Shown piece after piece: positions 17,176-27,300 of a DNA stretch of 64,000 nucleotides (the stretch's first letter is position 1; each line of letters opens with the position of its first letter). Source of the DNA: Shewanella psychrophila (GTDB lineage Bacteria; Pseudomonadota; Gammaproteobacteria; Enterobacterales; Shewanellaceae). The stretch covers positions 4,216,001 through 4,280,000 of the forward strand of contig NZ_CP014782.1 of the NCBI RefSeq assembly GCF_002005305.1, given 5' to 3'. The notes under the pieces were generated by a model. That model did no database searches and had not been told where the DNA came from. It saw nothing but the letters and a program-made list of their open reading frames with translations. Position numbers and translations under genes: made by a program.

Positions 17176-17204
17176 GAAAAGCTTGCTCACTGTTGAATCA
17201 ATGT

Positions 17205-17552
17205 TCAATATTTTTTTCTGAGAGTTTTAATGAAACTCCCAAGCATTTTGCTAATTTGTTCACATTCACTGGCTAATACGGAAGATTCATTACTGGAAAT
17301 ATACTGAATTTCTTCTGCGATCATGATTTGAGTCTTGAGTTCACCAATAGAACCTTTAGCGATACTTAAGAACCTGGCTTTTTCTCTGTCAGACTCCCTT
17401 TCCATACCTTCTGCAATATTACTTGGTACCGATAAACCTGAACGACATATTTGATCTTTAAAACCGAAGTCACGAGATTCAGAAAACAATCTATATATCC
17501 GAACGCTCAGAGAAAAACTTCGTTGCCAAACTTCAAGTTGTTCATATTTCAT
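17205..17552 (-). CDS. Four-helix-bundle protein (23S rRNA intervening-sequence family)
   Basis: This 115-residue protein belongs to the IVP/S23-like family: EQLEVWQRSFSLSVRIYRLF at the start, then GFKDQICRSGLSVPSNIAEG, the family's most conserved stretch, and KARFLSIAKGSIGELKTQ. Members occur in intervening sequences of 23S rRNA genes and as orphan genes near repeats; the biochemical role is not established. AGGAGG lies 5-6 bases before the ATG. It splits cysD from cysN, with heptamer-type sequence on both sides, so it looks like a later arrival. Confidence 0.93.
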   Translation of the reverse strand: MKYEQLEVWQRSFSLSVRIYRLFSESRDFGFKDQICRSGLSVPSNIAEGMERESDREKARFLSIAKGSIGELKTQIMIAEEIQYISSNESSVLASECEQISKMLGSFIKTLRKKY

Positions 17553-17564
17553 CTAGGCCTCCTT

Positions 17565-17725
17565 GCCTTACTAGCTACGGTTGATAAAGAGCCTAAAATT
17601 TAAAAATCAACAACGGTTCATATTTCTTTTTAACCTGTTACTCGCAGCTCTCTTAGCTCTATCTTTAGCTCGGAGCTGCTTATCGAAGCTCGATACTTTC
17701 TTTGCTGTTGCTTTAACTCGTAGCT
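17565..17725. repeat. Diverged body of the heptamer-associated repeat
   Basis: After a single CTAGCTAC heptamer-like unit, the blocks AGCCTAAAATTTAAAAATCAACAACG, TGTTACTCGCAGCTC and CTTAGCTCTATCTTTAGCTCGGAGC match the bodies at 12688 and 13699 in the same order. It occupies the gap between cysD and the four-helix-bundle gene. Confidence 0.72.
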
Positions 17726-17738
17726 GTCTGGCCTTCGG

Positions 17739-18644
17739 CTAGAAATACCCTTCCATCTTCTTCTTTTCCATAGACCCAGAAGAATCATTGTCTATCACTC
17801 GCCCCTGACGCTCTGAGGTAGTGCATAGCAGCATCTCTTGAATGATCTCAGGTAAGGTGGTGGCTTCAGACTCGACTGCACCTGTAAGTGGATAGCAACC
17901 TAAAGTTCTGAATCTAACCATCTTCTCTTGAACCACATCGCCTTCTTCAATGGGCATACGCTCATCATCGACCATGATTAACGTGCCATCACGTTCAACT
18001 ACAGGGCGAGGCTTAGCAAGGTAAAGCGATGGGATTTCAATACCTTCTAGATAGATATATTGCCAAATATCGAGCTCAGTCCAATTCGATAATGGAAAAA
18101 CACGAATACTCTCGCCCTTATCAACTTTACCGTTATAGATATTCCACAGCTCAGGTCGCTGATTCTTAGGATCCCATCGATGCTTACTATCACGGAAAGA
18201 ATAGACACGCTCTTTAGCACGAGATTTTTCCTCGTCACGGCGAGCACCACCGAAAGCGGCATCGAATCCATGCATGTCCAGTGCCTGCTTGAGGCCTTCG
18301 GTTTTCATGATGTCAGTATGCTTAGCACTACCATGGGTGAACGGGCCAACACCCATCTCGATACCTCTAGGGTTCTTGTGGACAATCAGCTCGAAGCCAT
18401 GCTTCTTTGCCATCTTGTCCCTAAACTCAATCATCTCCTTGAACTTCCAGTTCGTGTCGACATGCATCAAAGGAAATGGAATCTTCCCAGGATAAAACGC
18501 CTTACGAGCCAGATGCAGTAATACAGATGAGTCCTTACCGACAGAGTAGAGCATCACAGGGTTATCAAATTCAGCGGCCACTTCACGCATAATTTGAATC
18601 GATTCAGCTTCAAGCTGTTTAAGATGAGTTAGATGTATAGACAT
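17739..18644 (-). CDS. cysD: Sulfate adenylyltransferase subunit 2
   Basis: This PP-loop ATPase subunit makes APS from ATP and sulfate with CysN. The start MSIHLTHLKQLEAESIQIMR, the PP-loop YSVGKDSS (residues 33-40), GGARRDEEKSRAKER and the C-terminal TLGCYPLTGAVES are all typical. I choose ATG 18644, with GGAAG 7 bases upstream, over a TTG at 18671. It is the first gene of the cys operon; transcription should start in the gap above 18645. Confidence 0.97.
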   Translation of the reverse strand: MSIHLTHLKQLEAESIQIMREVAAEFDNPVMLYSVGKDSSVLLHLARKAFYPGKIPFPLMHVDTNWKFKEMIEFRDKMAKKHGFELIVHKNPRGIEMGVGPFTHGSAKHTDIMKTEGLKQALDMHGFDAAFGGARRDEEKSRAKERVYSFRDSKHRWDPKNQRPELWNIYNGKVDKGESIRVFPLSNWTELDIWQYIYLEGIEIPSLYLAKPRPVVERDGTLIMVDDERMPIEEGDVVQEKMVRFRTLGCYPLTGAVESEATTLPEIIQEMLLCTTSERQGRVIDNDSSGSMEKKKMEGYF

Positions 18645-18980
18645 ATCGGCTTCCGCGTAAACCCTAATCAAACCTAGTTAACAACCACTATCAATTTAAT
18701 GTGCCGGTAACCAGAAAAATTTAACTTAAGAAGATAATAACAGCACAGAAAAGAATTAGAAGTTATAAACAGGATTTATCTATATCAAAATGAAATATGA
18801 AGTGCAGAAACGATTTCAATTAATAGCAGGACTAGTAAAGAAGTTTTAAAGCAAAGATGACACTTCGCAGCAGAAACAAACAAGGTATTGAAAGCAAAGA
18901 CGGCGGCTAAATCAGGAAAAGCTATGACGACACTTAGCTAAATAAGCGGAAACGGTTTAATGTGTAAACCCGTCAGAATT
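18645..18980. other. Non-coding leader upstream of cysD
   Basis: About 336 bp without a gene. It must hold the cysD promoter on the minus strand. The stretch is AT-rich but I could not pick out a convincing -35/-10 pair or a CysB site by eye. Confidence 0.4.
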
Positions 18981-19044
18981 TGTAGGAGCGGTTTCAACCG
19001 CGAGAGAACAACACCAAAGCCTCGAGCCTAAAGACCCTTCTACA
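18981..19044. repeat. REP doublet
   Basis: TGTAGGAGCGGTTTCAACCG followed by CTCGAGCCTAAAGACCCTTC with TACA. Same family as the elements at 253 and 9819. Confidence 0.75.
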
Positions 19045-19060
19045 TAACTGCAATAAACTA

Positions 19061-19101
19061 AAAAGCCCATTCTAAATAAATAGAAACGGGCTTTAATTTT
19101 T
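19061..19101 (-). terminator. Rho-independent terminator of the dehydratase gene
   Basis: The inverted repeat AAAGCCC (19062-19068) and GGGCTTT (19088-19094) is followed by T-rich sequence on both strands, so it can work in both directions. It lies just behind the stop codon at 19129. Confidence 0.8.
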
Positions 19102-19128
19102 TAACTTACAAGTTATAGCTAAAAAAAT

Positions 19129-21066
19129 TTAGGATACTAGAGAAACCACTTTGTTGTTTTTCTCAACGATTACTTCATTCTTCACCTTCCAAACAAGATC
19201 ACAAATTCCATCTGTTGGATTGAAACCTGTTGGGGCTTTGAGTAAGATATCTCTGATTAATTCATGATTAAATTCATGACATGCCATATCAAGTTTACTT
19301 AGAATTAGCTCTAACTCTTCCCAAGAAAGATAAGCTTCATTTGCAGTCATGATTCTCTCATGATCTGTGCCAGTTACATCATCACCAATCAATAACTCTT
19401 CGTAGAGCTTTTCACCTGGCCTTAGGCCAGTAAAGTCAATCTCTATATCACCAGCGGGGTTAATAGTATCTCTAACTTCAAAACCACTTAGTCGAATCAT
19501 CTTAGTTGCCAAGTCAATAATTTTAACCGATTCGCCCATATCGAGAACAAACACGTCCCCACCTTTTCCCATTGCACCAGCTTGTATCACTAACTGAGAT
19601 GCTTCAGGGATAGTCATAAAGAAACGAGTAATTTCAGGATGTGTAACAGTGACGGGGCCACCAGCAGCTATCTGCTTTCTAAACAAAGGAACAACAGAAC
19701 CAGATGAACCTAACACATTACCAAAACGTACCATACAGAAGCGTGTAGAGTGATTCTCTTTAGCTAGCGCCTGCAAAGACAGCTCAGCCAGTCGCTTAGT
19801 TGTCCCCATAACGTTTGTGGGCCTCACAGCCTTATCTGTTGAAATCAGCACAAATGTCTCTACTTTAGCCGCAATTGCAGCTCTAGCGGTATACATGGTG
19901 CCAAATACATTGTTGCGTACTCCCTCGACAACATTATGCTCAACTAACGGCACGTGTTTGTAAGCTGCTGCATGGTAAACAGTCTGAACTTTAAAAGACT
20001 CCATAACTGCGAGAACACGATTCTCACGTTGCACAGAGCCAAGCATGGGTAAGATCTCAACATCTAACCCACCTTCTAAAGCTGTAGTTGAGAGTTCTTT
20101 TTCGATTGAATAGAGACCAAACTCAGATAACTCGAATAAAACAAGTTTCTTAGGTTTTTGTTTTAGAATTTGACGACATAGCTCGGATCCAATAGAACCA
20201 CCAGCCCCTGTCACCATAACAATTTTGTCGAAAATATTGTCAGAAAGTAGGTCTTGTCTAGGTGCTACAGCATCACGACCAAGAAGGTCATCAATCTCAA
20301 CTTCTTTTATATCACTATAGAGTTTATTACCACTGACTAGGTCTGCCATAGCTGGAAGCGTTAACACTTGAACCGCTAGCGGTTCTAACGACAAAAGTAT
20401 TTCTTGTCTACGTAAACGTGAAGCACTAGGAATAGCTAAAAGAACTTTAGTCGCTTGTTTCTGCTTAATCAGCTTTCTCATTATCGAAGGAGAATGAACA
20501 TGAACACCCTGAATAACACTCCCATGAGTTGATTTGTCATCATCGACAAAGGCGAATGGATAATACTCATGACTTTGTACAAGAGCTGTAACCAATTGGC
20601 GGCCGCTTACACCCGCACCATAAATAATGACAGGCTCACCTTCTCGCTTCATGCCTGAACCAACAATGGAGCGAATGGCTCCTCTTGAGCCCCCTATCAA
20701 CACTAGAGAAAATGCTGCATAGATAATAGGAACAGTTCTTGGAAGATCGAGATTTGCAAAATAGGAGATAAACACCAAACTGATAGTTGAAATAACAACC
20801 CCAATAAGTATTGCAGTTAAGGCTTGAAGACTCAGGTACCTCAAGACAGCTCGATATAATCCCAATTTCACAAAAGCTAAAATGCTAATAGGGCAAGCAA
20901 GTGCGATCAAAAACCAATAGTCTGTATTAGTAAGAGAGTCAACAGTATCTGTACGCACCATGACCGCTAGCCAAAATGAAAAAGCTAAGCACACAGTATC
21001 AATAGCAACGCTAACGAGGCGTTTATAGGTACGATCTAAAGAAAAAATAACTTGCAAAAAATCCAT
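19129..21066 (-). CDS. Membrane UDP-GlcNAc 4,6-dehydratase (PglF/WbpM/CapD type)
   Basis: Four membrane segments fill residues 1-130, followed by a CoA-binding-like Rossmann domain (GAGVSGRQLVTAL) and an SDR dehydratase domain from about 285 (VTGAGGSIGSELCRQI). The active-site region ISTDKAVRPTNVMGTTKR has the Ser-Met-Lys arrangement in which Met replaces the usual Tyr, a mark of this family. It converts UDP-GlcNAc to the 4-keto-6-deoxy sugar used for bacillosamine-type sugars. PglE-, PglD- and PglC-like genes lie at 37250-39664. I start it at ATG 21066 (GGAG upstream) rather than 21096. The next 213 bp upstream hold nothing recognised. Confidence 0.93.
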   Translation of the reverse strand: MDFLQVIFSLDRTYKRLVSVAIDTVCLAFSFWLAVMVRTDTVDSLTNTDYWFLIALACPISILAFVKLGLYRAVLRYLSLQALTAILIGVVISTISLVFISYFANLDLPRTVPIIYAAFSLVLIGGSRGAIRSIVGSGMKREGEPVIIYGAGVSGRQLVTALVQSHEYYPFAFVDDDKSTHGSVIQGVHVHSPSIMRKLIKQKQATKVLLAIPSASRLRRQEILLSLEPLAVQVLTLPAMADLVSGNKLYSDIKEVEIDDLLGRDAVAPRQDLLSDNIFDKIVMVTGAGGSIGSELCRQILKQKPKKLVLFELSEFGLYSIEKELSTTALEGGLDVEILPMLGSVQRENRVLAVMESFKVQTVYHAAAYKHVPLVEHNVVEGVRNNVFGTMYTARAAIAAKVETFVLISTDKAVRPTNVMGTTKRLAELSLQALAKENHSTRFCMVRFGNVLGSSGSVVPLFRKQIAAGGPVTVTHPEITRFFMTIPEASQLVIQAGAMGKGGDVFVLDMGESVKIIDLATKMIRLSGFEVRDTINPAGDIEIDFTGLRPGEKLYEELLIGDDVTGTDHERIMTANEAYLSWEELELILSKLDMACHEFNHELIRDILLKAPTGFNPTDGICDLVWKVKNEVIVEKNNKVVSLVS

Positions 21067-21309
21067 TTCCCGCTCCGAACTAAAAAGGCTCAACATATCA
21101 AATACAACTCAAATTTTGATCTAATAGGACATCAATGAAGAATAATAGCATAAAATATTAAGTTCACTTCAGTTTAGAGAACATTCCAAGCAAGTTTCGA
21201 CACAGAACAACCAGCACCCAACACAATAGTCACATCATAGCTACATAACATGAGCTTTGACTTTATCTGTACTTTTAATCAATTAAGCCAAACATTCATT
21301 TTGAGAAAA

Positions 21310-23787
21310 TTACAAATTCAGTTTTATGGTTTCTGGCAACAGACAAAGTTGATCTGAGCAAGCTTGGATTCTAATATCAATAGACTTGAGCTCTTTCTGC
21401 AGCTCCCCCTCTTGGATTACTCCTCCTTCTAGAAAGATTTCAAATCTGCCTTCATAAAGTGCAAGCTTACTATCACTAAAACCAAGTTTTCGAATTCTAG
21501 GTTCTGGATATCGAATATCTGTATCAGTTTGTGAATCTGCAACATCTCGATCTAACTTAACCGTTGTGGGAATAAACCGACTCTTTGAAACAGAATTAGC
21601 ATTAACATGCCATCCATTTTCCATAGTAAAAGTGACTTTAATAACACCACCATGACTCACTTCGTTCGGTTTACTATTTAAATTAGGTTCACTATAGAAT
21701 GCTTTTATCCGTCCATGTCCTTTGGCGAAAATAGCATGATTTAACCTTGCAGGGCTCAGACTGTCGGCCACACTACTGACGAAGCTATAATGTTTAAACA
21801 TTTCAATAGGAAGGTGACTATGGTTTTTAGTGAACCTACCGATTAATTTTTTATAAACTGGACTCTGTGAATATAGTTCCCCTAAGGCTAATGCTTCATA
21901 TACCGATGTATAGACTGAAGATTGCTCTCCATCAGTGTTCAAATTAGTGATCTTTGCATATAGACTTTTACCATCATGCTCACCATTTTCATCAAAATGA
22001 ATCATCATTTGTTCTAGTAACCAATTTCCCCTAGTGGCTGCTGAACTATCGTGTAAAGCGCTAGTCGTCATAATAGATGTCTCACTCTCGTCTATGCTCT
22101 CACCTACACTCTCAACGACACGATTGCCATCACTCTGAGCATAAAACTTACGCTTACTCTCATCATCTTTTTCGGTCTGCCAAGGCTGATAGAAAGCCAG
22201 CCTAAACTGAGCTTTTGCAAACAAAGCATAATCTTCCATCTGTGGCGGAATAGATGCTCGCCCTAGGAATACTATTCGATATAGTTCTCCATCAAGTTTT
22301 GCAGCTTGCCAAAGTGACTCAAGCAAGCTGATGCTATTTTCCAGATATTCTGCTTTATCTGTTACCTCAAAAGCATCAAGTAGCGCAATCGCATAACGGC
22401 TGTTCCAACTGACAATGACTTTCTCATCAAGTTCTGGTTTTACTTTTTGCTTACGATATTTTTTTAACTCCTGATAACTGGTCAATTCACGCCAATCGGA
22501 ATCTAATGAATCAAGTGATATTAAGTAATTCTGAACATTTTCATTTTGGATATCATGGGTGAACCTATTTACAACTTTAAATCCAGCTACATTGACTGTG
22601 CCTGAGTCTAACGGAGTTTCGCTAAAGTGATAATACTTACCCTCTTGTCCTTCTGAGATAGCCGATACTGCCGAAGAATAACCTGAATCATTCTTCAGCC
22701 ACAGCTCAACCCAATCAATGGTTTGCTCCATTGCGATACGGTAATGCTGCTTACCTGTAATACCGTAAGCTTTTGCTAACAGAGTTATCATATTCGCTTG
22801 GGTATAGAGCATCTTCTCAAAGTGAGGGGTCTTCCACTCACTGTCCACGGTATAGCGATGAAAACTACCATCAATTGCATCAAATACCGGGCTTAACAAG
22901 ATCTCTGATAGCTGATTTTCTACTGCTTTTAAATAAGCTTCATTACCTGTTCTCAAATACTCATCGAGTAAGCCAAGTTGCCAGATTTCTCGAAAAAATC
23001 GCGGTTCGCCGGGACGTTGTTCATTGAGTAAAGCCTGATAAACCGACTGATGTTGCTTAGGTAATAATTTTCGCCAGTCGCTTTTTGAAAGCGGATTTGT
23101 CTCTGGATTAGAAGTAGGAAGTGGATCAGGATTTACTGTGGCCTCTATTCTACTCGCCAGACTAAATATAGCTTTTGGTTGCTTCTGCCATCGCTTAGCA
23201 AGTCCTTGGATCACCTTAGTAAACTTATCTTTATTAAGATAAGAGTCAATCCAAACTATCTTCCCTTCTGGCGTCAATATCACATTGAGAGGCCAGCCAG
23301 CCTCACCTTTCAATAATTCCAAAGCGGATTTAAAACGCTCATCCACCAGCGGCCACTGCTCTCTATCGACTTTAATACTGATATAAGACTGATTAAGAAT
23401 ATCTGCGATGTCAGTATTAGCAAAACTCTCTTCTGCCATCACATGGCACCAGTGGCAAGTAGAATAGCCAATAGAGACAAAGACAAGTTTGTCACCGCTT
23501 TTAAAATCAGACTCAAAACTAGGCTGCCACTCAATCCAGTCAACGGGCTGTAGAGAGTGACTGAGCAGATAGGGAGAATCAGAATTGATTAAGTTATTAA
23601 TATACTTAGGCGTAAATATATGTGAACTAACAATTTTGCGATTAACGAGCCAGGGCTTACGCGCCTTAAAGACGGCAAGTAATTCATCATTGAAAGACCC
23701 TGCATTATTTGCGCTCGCAGGCTGCAAACTAGCTTGGCTCGTGCTAATAAAGAATATGAATGATAAAAGGAGGAGCCTAGTATGCAT
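21310..23787 (-). CDS. Secreted DUF255 thioredoxin-like protein with C-terminal DsbD-alpha-like domain
   Basis: A signal peptide (about residues 1-19, ending TSQAS) precedes a YyaL/SSP411-type DUF255 domain with the signature STCHWCHVMAEESF and GEAGWPLNVILTPEG. An (alpha/alpha)6-like region follows (HRYTVDSEWKTPHFEKMLY, VKPELDEKVIVSWN). The last 130 residues (KVTFTMENGWHVNANS ... IQACSDQLCLLPET) resemble the N-terminal periplasmic domain of DsbD, including a Cys pair. Most DUF255 proteins are cytoplasmic and lack that tail. An envelope redox or chaperone role is plausible; the substrate is unknown. The ribosome site is weak. Confidence 0.82.
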   Translation of the reverse strand: MHTRLLLLSFIFFISTSQASLQPASANNAGSFNDELLAVFKARKPWLVNRKIVSSHIFTPKYINNLINSDSPYLLSHSLQPVDWIEWQPSFESDFKSGDKLVFVSIGYSTCHWCHVMAEESFANTDIADILNQSYISIKVDREQWPLVDERFKSALELLKGEAGWPLNVILTPEGKIVWIDSYLNKDKFTKVIQGLAKRWQKQPKAIFSLASRIEATVNPDPLPTSNPETNPLSKSDWRKLLPKQHQSVYQALLNEQRPGEPRFFREIWQLGLLDEYLRTGNEAYLKAVENQLSEILLSPVFDAIDGSFHRYTVDSEWKTPHFEKMLYTQANMITLLAKAYGITGKQHYRIAMEQTIDWVELWLKNDSGYSSAVSAISEGQEGKYYHFSETPLDSGTVNVAGFKVVNRFTHDIQNENVQNYLISLDSLDSDWRELTSYQELKKYRKQKVKPELDEKVIVSWNSRYAIALLDAFEVTDKAEYLENSISLLESLWQAAKLDGELYRIVFLGRASIPPQMEDYALFAKAQFRLAFYQPWQTEKDDESKRKFYAQSDGNRVVESVGESIDESETSIMTTSALHDSSAATRGNWLLEQMMIHFDENGEHDGKSLYAKITNLNTDGEQSSVYTSVYEALALGELYSQSPVYKKLIGRFTKNHSHLPIEMFKHYSFVSSVADSLSPARLNHAIFAKGHGRIKAFYSEPNLNSKPNEVSHGGVIKVTFTMENGWHVNANSVSKSRFIPTTVKLDRDVADSQTDTDIRYPEPRIRKLGFSDSKLALYEGRFEIFLEGGVIQEGELQKELKSIDIRIQACSDQLCLLPETIKLNL

Positions 23788-23906
23788 CAGAGGGTCTCTT
23801 GATTACTTATTGTGAGTTTCGAAAAGCATGTGTGTTCTTGAATCTGCGGTCAACTATAAACAGCCTAATAGCTCAGCCACACATTTAGATTATGTCTTCA
23901 TAACCA

Positions 23907-23980
23907 GTCATTCCGGCGAAGGCCGGAATCCATTCTGTTAACAAATCAAAAGCTGGATCCTGAAACAAGTTCAGGATGAC
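23907..23980. repeat. Imperfect palindromic intergenic repeat, 74 bp
   Basis: It starts GTCATTCCGGCGAAGGCCGGAAT and ends TCCTGAAACAAGTTCAGGATGAC; GTCAT and ATGAC form the outer ends and each arm has its own palindrome. This layout is common for small dispersed, non-coding repeats in gammaproteobacteria. Confidence 0.75.
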
Positions 23981-23990
23981 ATCTTAAAAA

Positions 23991-24227
23991 AGCTACGAGC
24001 TACGAGCTACGAGCTACGAGCTACGAGCTACGAGCTACGAGCTACGAGCTACGAGCTACGAGCTACGAGCTACGAGCTACGAGCTACGAGCTACGAGCTA
24101 CGAGCTACGAGCTACGAGCTACGAGCTACGAGCTACGAGCTACGAGCTACGAGCTACGAGCTACGAGCTACGAGCTACGAGCTACGAGCTACGAGCTACG
24201 AGCTACGAGCTACGAGCTACGAGCTAC
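23991..24227. repeat. Heptamer tandem array GAGCTAC, about 33.9 copies
   Basis: 237 bp of perfect 7-bp repeats: 33 full units from 23997 plus a leading AGCTAC. The unit is identical to that of the array upstream of cysC. It lies about 200 bp upstream of the DUF255 gene. Confidence 0.98.
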
Positions 24228-24382
24228 GCATGATATAGAACCAAAAATTTAAATGACAACAATGATTTTCTATTTTTTAATCTTTTACTCGAGACTCGTA
24301 ACTTTCTTAGCTCTGTCTTGTACTCGAAACTACGCTATCGAGACTTTCTCAGCACTATCTTTAACCCGAAACAACTCCTAAC
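24228..24382. repeat. Body of dispersed heptamer-associated repeat, copy 3
   Basis: The first 120 bp differ from 13699-13818 at one base. The rest (CTCAGCACTATCTTTAACCCGAAAC) diverges and runs to the end of the FG-GAP gene. Confidence 0.92.
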
Positions 24383-27300
24383 CTACCTCTTCGGATAGCG
24401 AACCGTATAACTTTGATTGGCTTTCACATTGCTAATACTCTGCCTGATGCCATTAGGCCAAATCACCATAAGGTTTGCCGAAGTCGCTTTTCCTAAACCT
24501 ATATGTTGCTGCTTGGGGTGTACCGACATATAGCCCTGACTACCACTTACTTGACGCCATGAGTAACCATCATTTTCATAGCCCACAATAATTTGTGCCC
24601 CGATGCCATCCAGATTAACGCCATGTTTGGATGATCCCTGCAAGGTTATTTTGATCCAGTTATTATTGAGCTTCTGCGCCTGATTCTCGAATAACTGCGC
24701 CGTGTCATGATAGTTATTCACTACGACATCTAAGTCACCATCATTATCAAAATCCAGGTAGGAGGCCGATCGCGAATTAGCAATCATGTCCAAGCCACTT
24801 AACGCTGAAACATTCGATAGTTTTCCACTGCTGTTGAGGAAAAACACATTACTGGCTTTAGCTGCATCCGGAAAATTAACCGCTAAGCTTTCGCCTGTCA
24901 TAGGGTCGTTGTAATAAGGATTTTCAGTGGAGTAGACATAATAATCATTCATGCCATTGAGCACGTAGAGATCATCATCCCCGTCATTATCTACATCTAA
25001 AAAGTCAGCATCCCATGCCCAACCTGTTGACGAAAAACCTCGGCCAACCAAGTCACTGTGCTGATATTTGATGACGCCGTTATCGGCAAAAGTAGACAGA
25101 AACAGGTCATTGCCTTCGACGACTCGCATATTCGCTAATTTATCTGGATTAAACTCGGCGCTGGTATCCTCGCTTGGCGTGACATATTTCTGATCTTTAT
25201 TCATGGTCACAATATTCGACACATAGATATCCGCGATACCGTCACGGTTAAGGTCGCTTAAACTCAAGTTCATGGTATATGACGGCTTATCTGTGCCTAG
25301 CTTGGCAGCATAATCAACAAAACCCTTGCCTTGTTGATTGATGTAATAAGCATTTACCCCAAAGTCATTACCTACGATGAGGTCTTGCCAACCATCCATA
25401 TTCAAGTCGGTATGGGTTACCGCTTGGCCCCACCCAGAGTTGTTGGCACCTAGGGCATCTTTTGCCTGTTCAAATTTGAAACCACCTTTATTGATAAATA
25501 GTACATTAACGCCACCATTGTCATTACGACGTTTTAGAGTTGGCAACTCGCCCTTGAGGTAATTACCGAAGTATTCGATGTAAATATCGAGTAAACCATC
25601 GTTGTTCACATCGAACGTCGTTGCAGGACCGCCAACAAGGCCCGCACCACCTAGTGAAGCTATTGCAGTAACTTCGGTAAACTTTGCCTCTCCATCATTA
25701 CGATATACCCGGTGAGCTTCATCGACATAAGTGATCACTATGTCTTGGTCGCCGTCGTTATCAAAATCGGCTATTAAAGGCTGGCGAGGCTCACCCGCTG
25801 TGTCTTCTGAGCCTTTTCTCTTACTGTCATTATCCAAACCAGCCGAAACCGTAATATCTTCGAAGTGGCCTCCTTTATTCAAGAAGAGCTTGTTACCAAG
25901 GCCACTCAGAATAAGGATATCGGTTAATCCATCATTGTTTATGTCCTCAGCTGCAACACCACCGCCACCAAATGCTGGAGGAATAGTGATTATGCCCGTT
26001 TCAGAACTCTTACTCAGATAGCTTCGTAGCTGACGGCTTAACCAATCTGATGAGCGATGTTCGGCTTTAAAACCTTGCTTGTCTGTCACATTAATAAAAT
26101 AACGAGTCTGAGGCGTATCGCCACCATTACCACCGGCAGAGATAATGCCTGTTTTTGCAAGCTTCTGAGGCTGATAGTTATGGTATTTTTGTAAGTCAGA
26201 CATGATTTTTTCATAGCTCAGCGCCACAAGCTCAGAGCTAAGCATCTCTTGCTTTAACCGTTTACCTTCAATGCCCGCATTTCTAAGCAGCAGAACACCA
26301 TAGTGAGCGATCGCTTCACTGAGAAGCTCAGCAGCAAAAGGATCAGCTTCAATTTTGACTAGCGATTTGGCATCTAACAGTGCCTCTTTAAAATATAACC
26401 AATGTAGGCCTGAATCTCTGAATGAGTCCATATCGTAAGATTCTATGATGACTTGCTTATCCTTCGGGTAATTAGGATAAAAAATCACATCTTCATATTC
26501 ATTAATGCTATGGGGAAGCAAACTTTGCACCGACGCTGCGACATCAGATTCTTTAATTGTTGAGCCATTACTGACTCGAGCCTGAGCATCGAGATAAAGC
26601 GTGCCAGAGAATGCAATCATTGCTTCTGTGAAATATTGTTTGAATGCAGCCTTTTTAGCTGGGTCTTTAGGTAAAGCGAGTTTCGCAAAATACACTTGAA
26701 GATTACGTGCGAAAAGGGTTTGATTGACCTCATTATATTGCTCGAAGGCCGCAATTTTCTGCTCTATCAAGGGCAGTAATAAGCCTGATTTAGCCGCTTT
26801 AGATGATGAACTATTTGCAGTCCCTACATTTTCTGACGACTCCAAAGACGGGAAAATAACACCCCAACTTTGGGTAATCATCTTCGCCGAAACTTCATAA
26901 CTATCCACTTCTCTAGCAAGAGAATCTGCTCGTTTTAACAGTGACAAGGTGACTAGATCCACTTTTTCAGTGATAGCTTTGGCCGCATCATCACTGAGTT
27001 CAGGAAGTTCGATGTCAAAATCAAGCAACACATCTTGCTGCACGGCTAACATGGCTCTCAATGTATAAGCAATCGAACCATAATGCTGTTGATCACGACT
27101 GTTAATTTCTGTAGTGACGCCATTAGTACTTACAGACCAGTAAGACTGGTTAACATCAGGAAGACCTTGTTTTAGTTGTTTTAGCTCGGTTTGAAATAGA
27201 AGTTCACTTGCTTCATTGACTTGAGAGAGTGAGAGTTGACTGGCATCGAGATGAAGACTCGCAGCTTTTTGCCAGATAGCACGTACAAGCCTTTTTTGCA

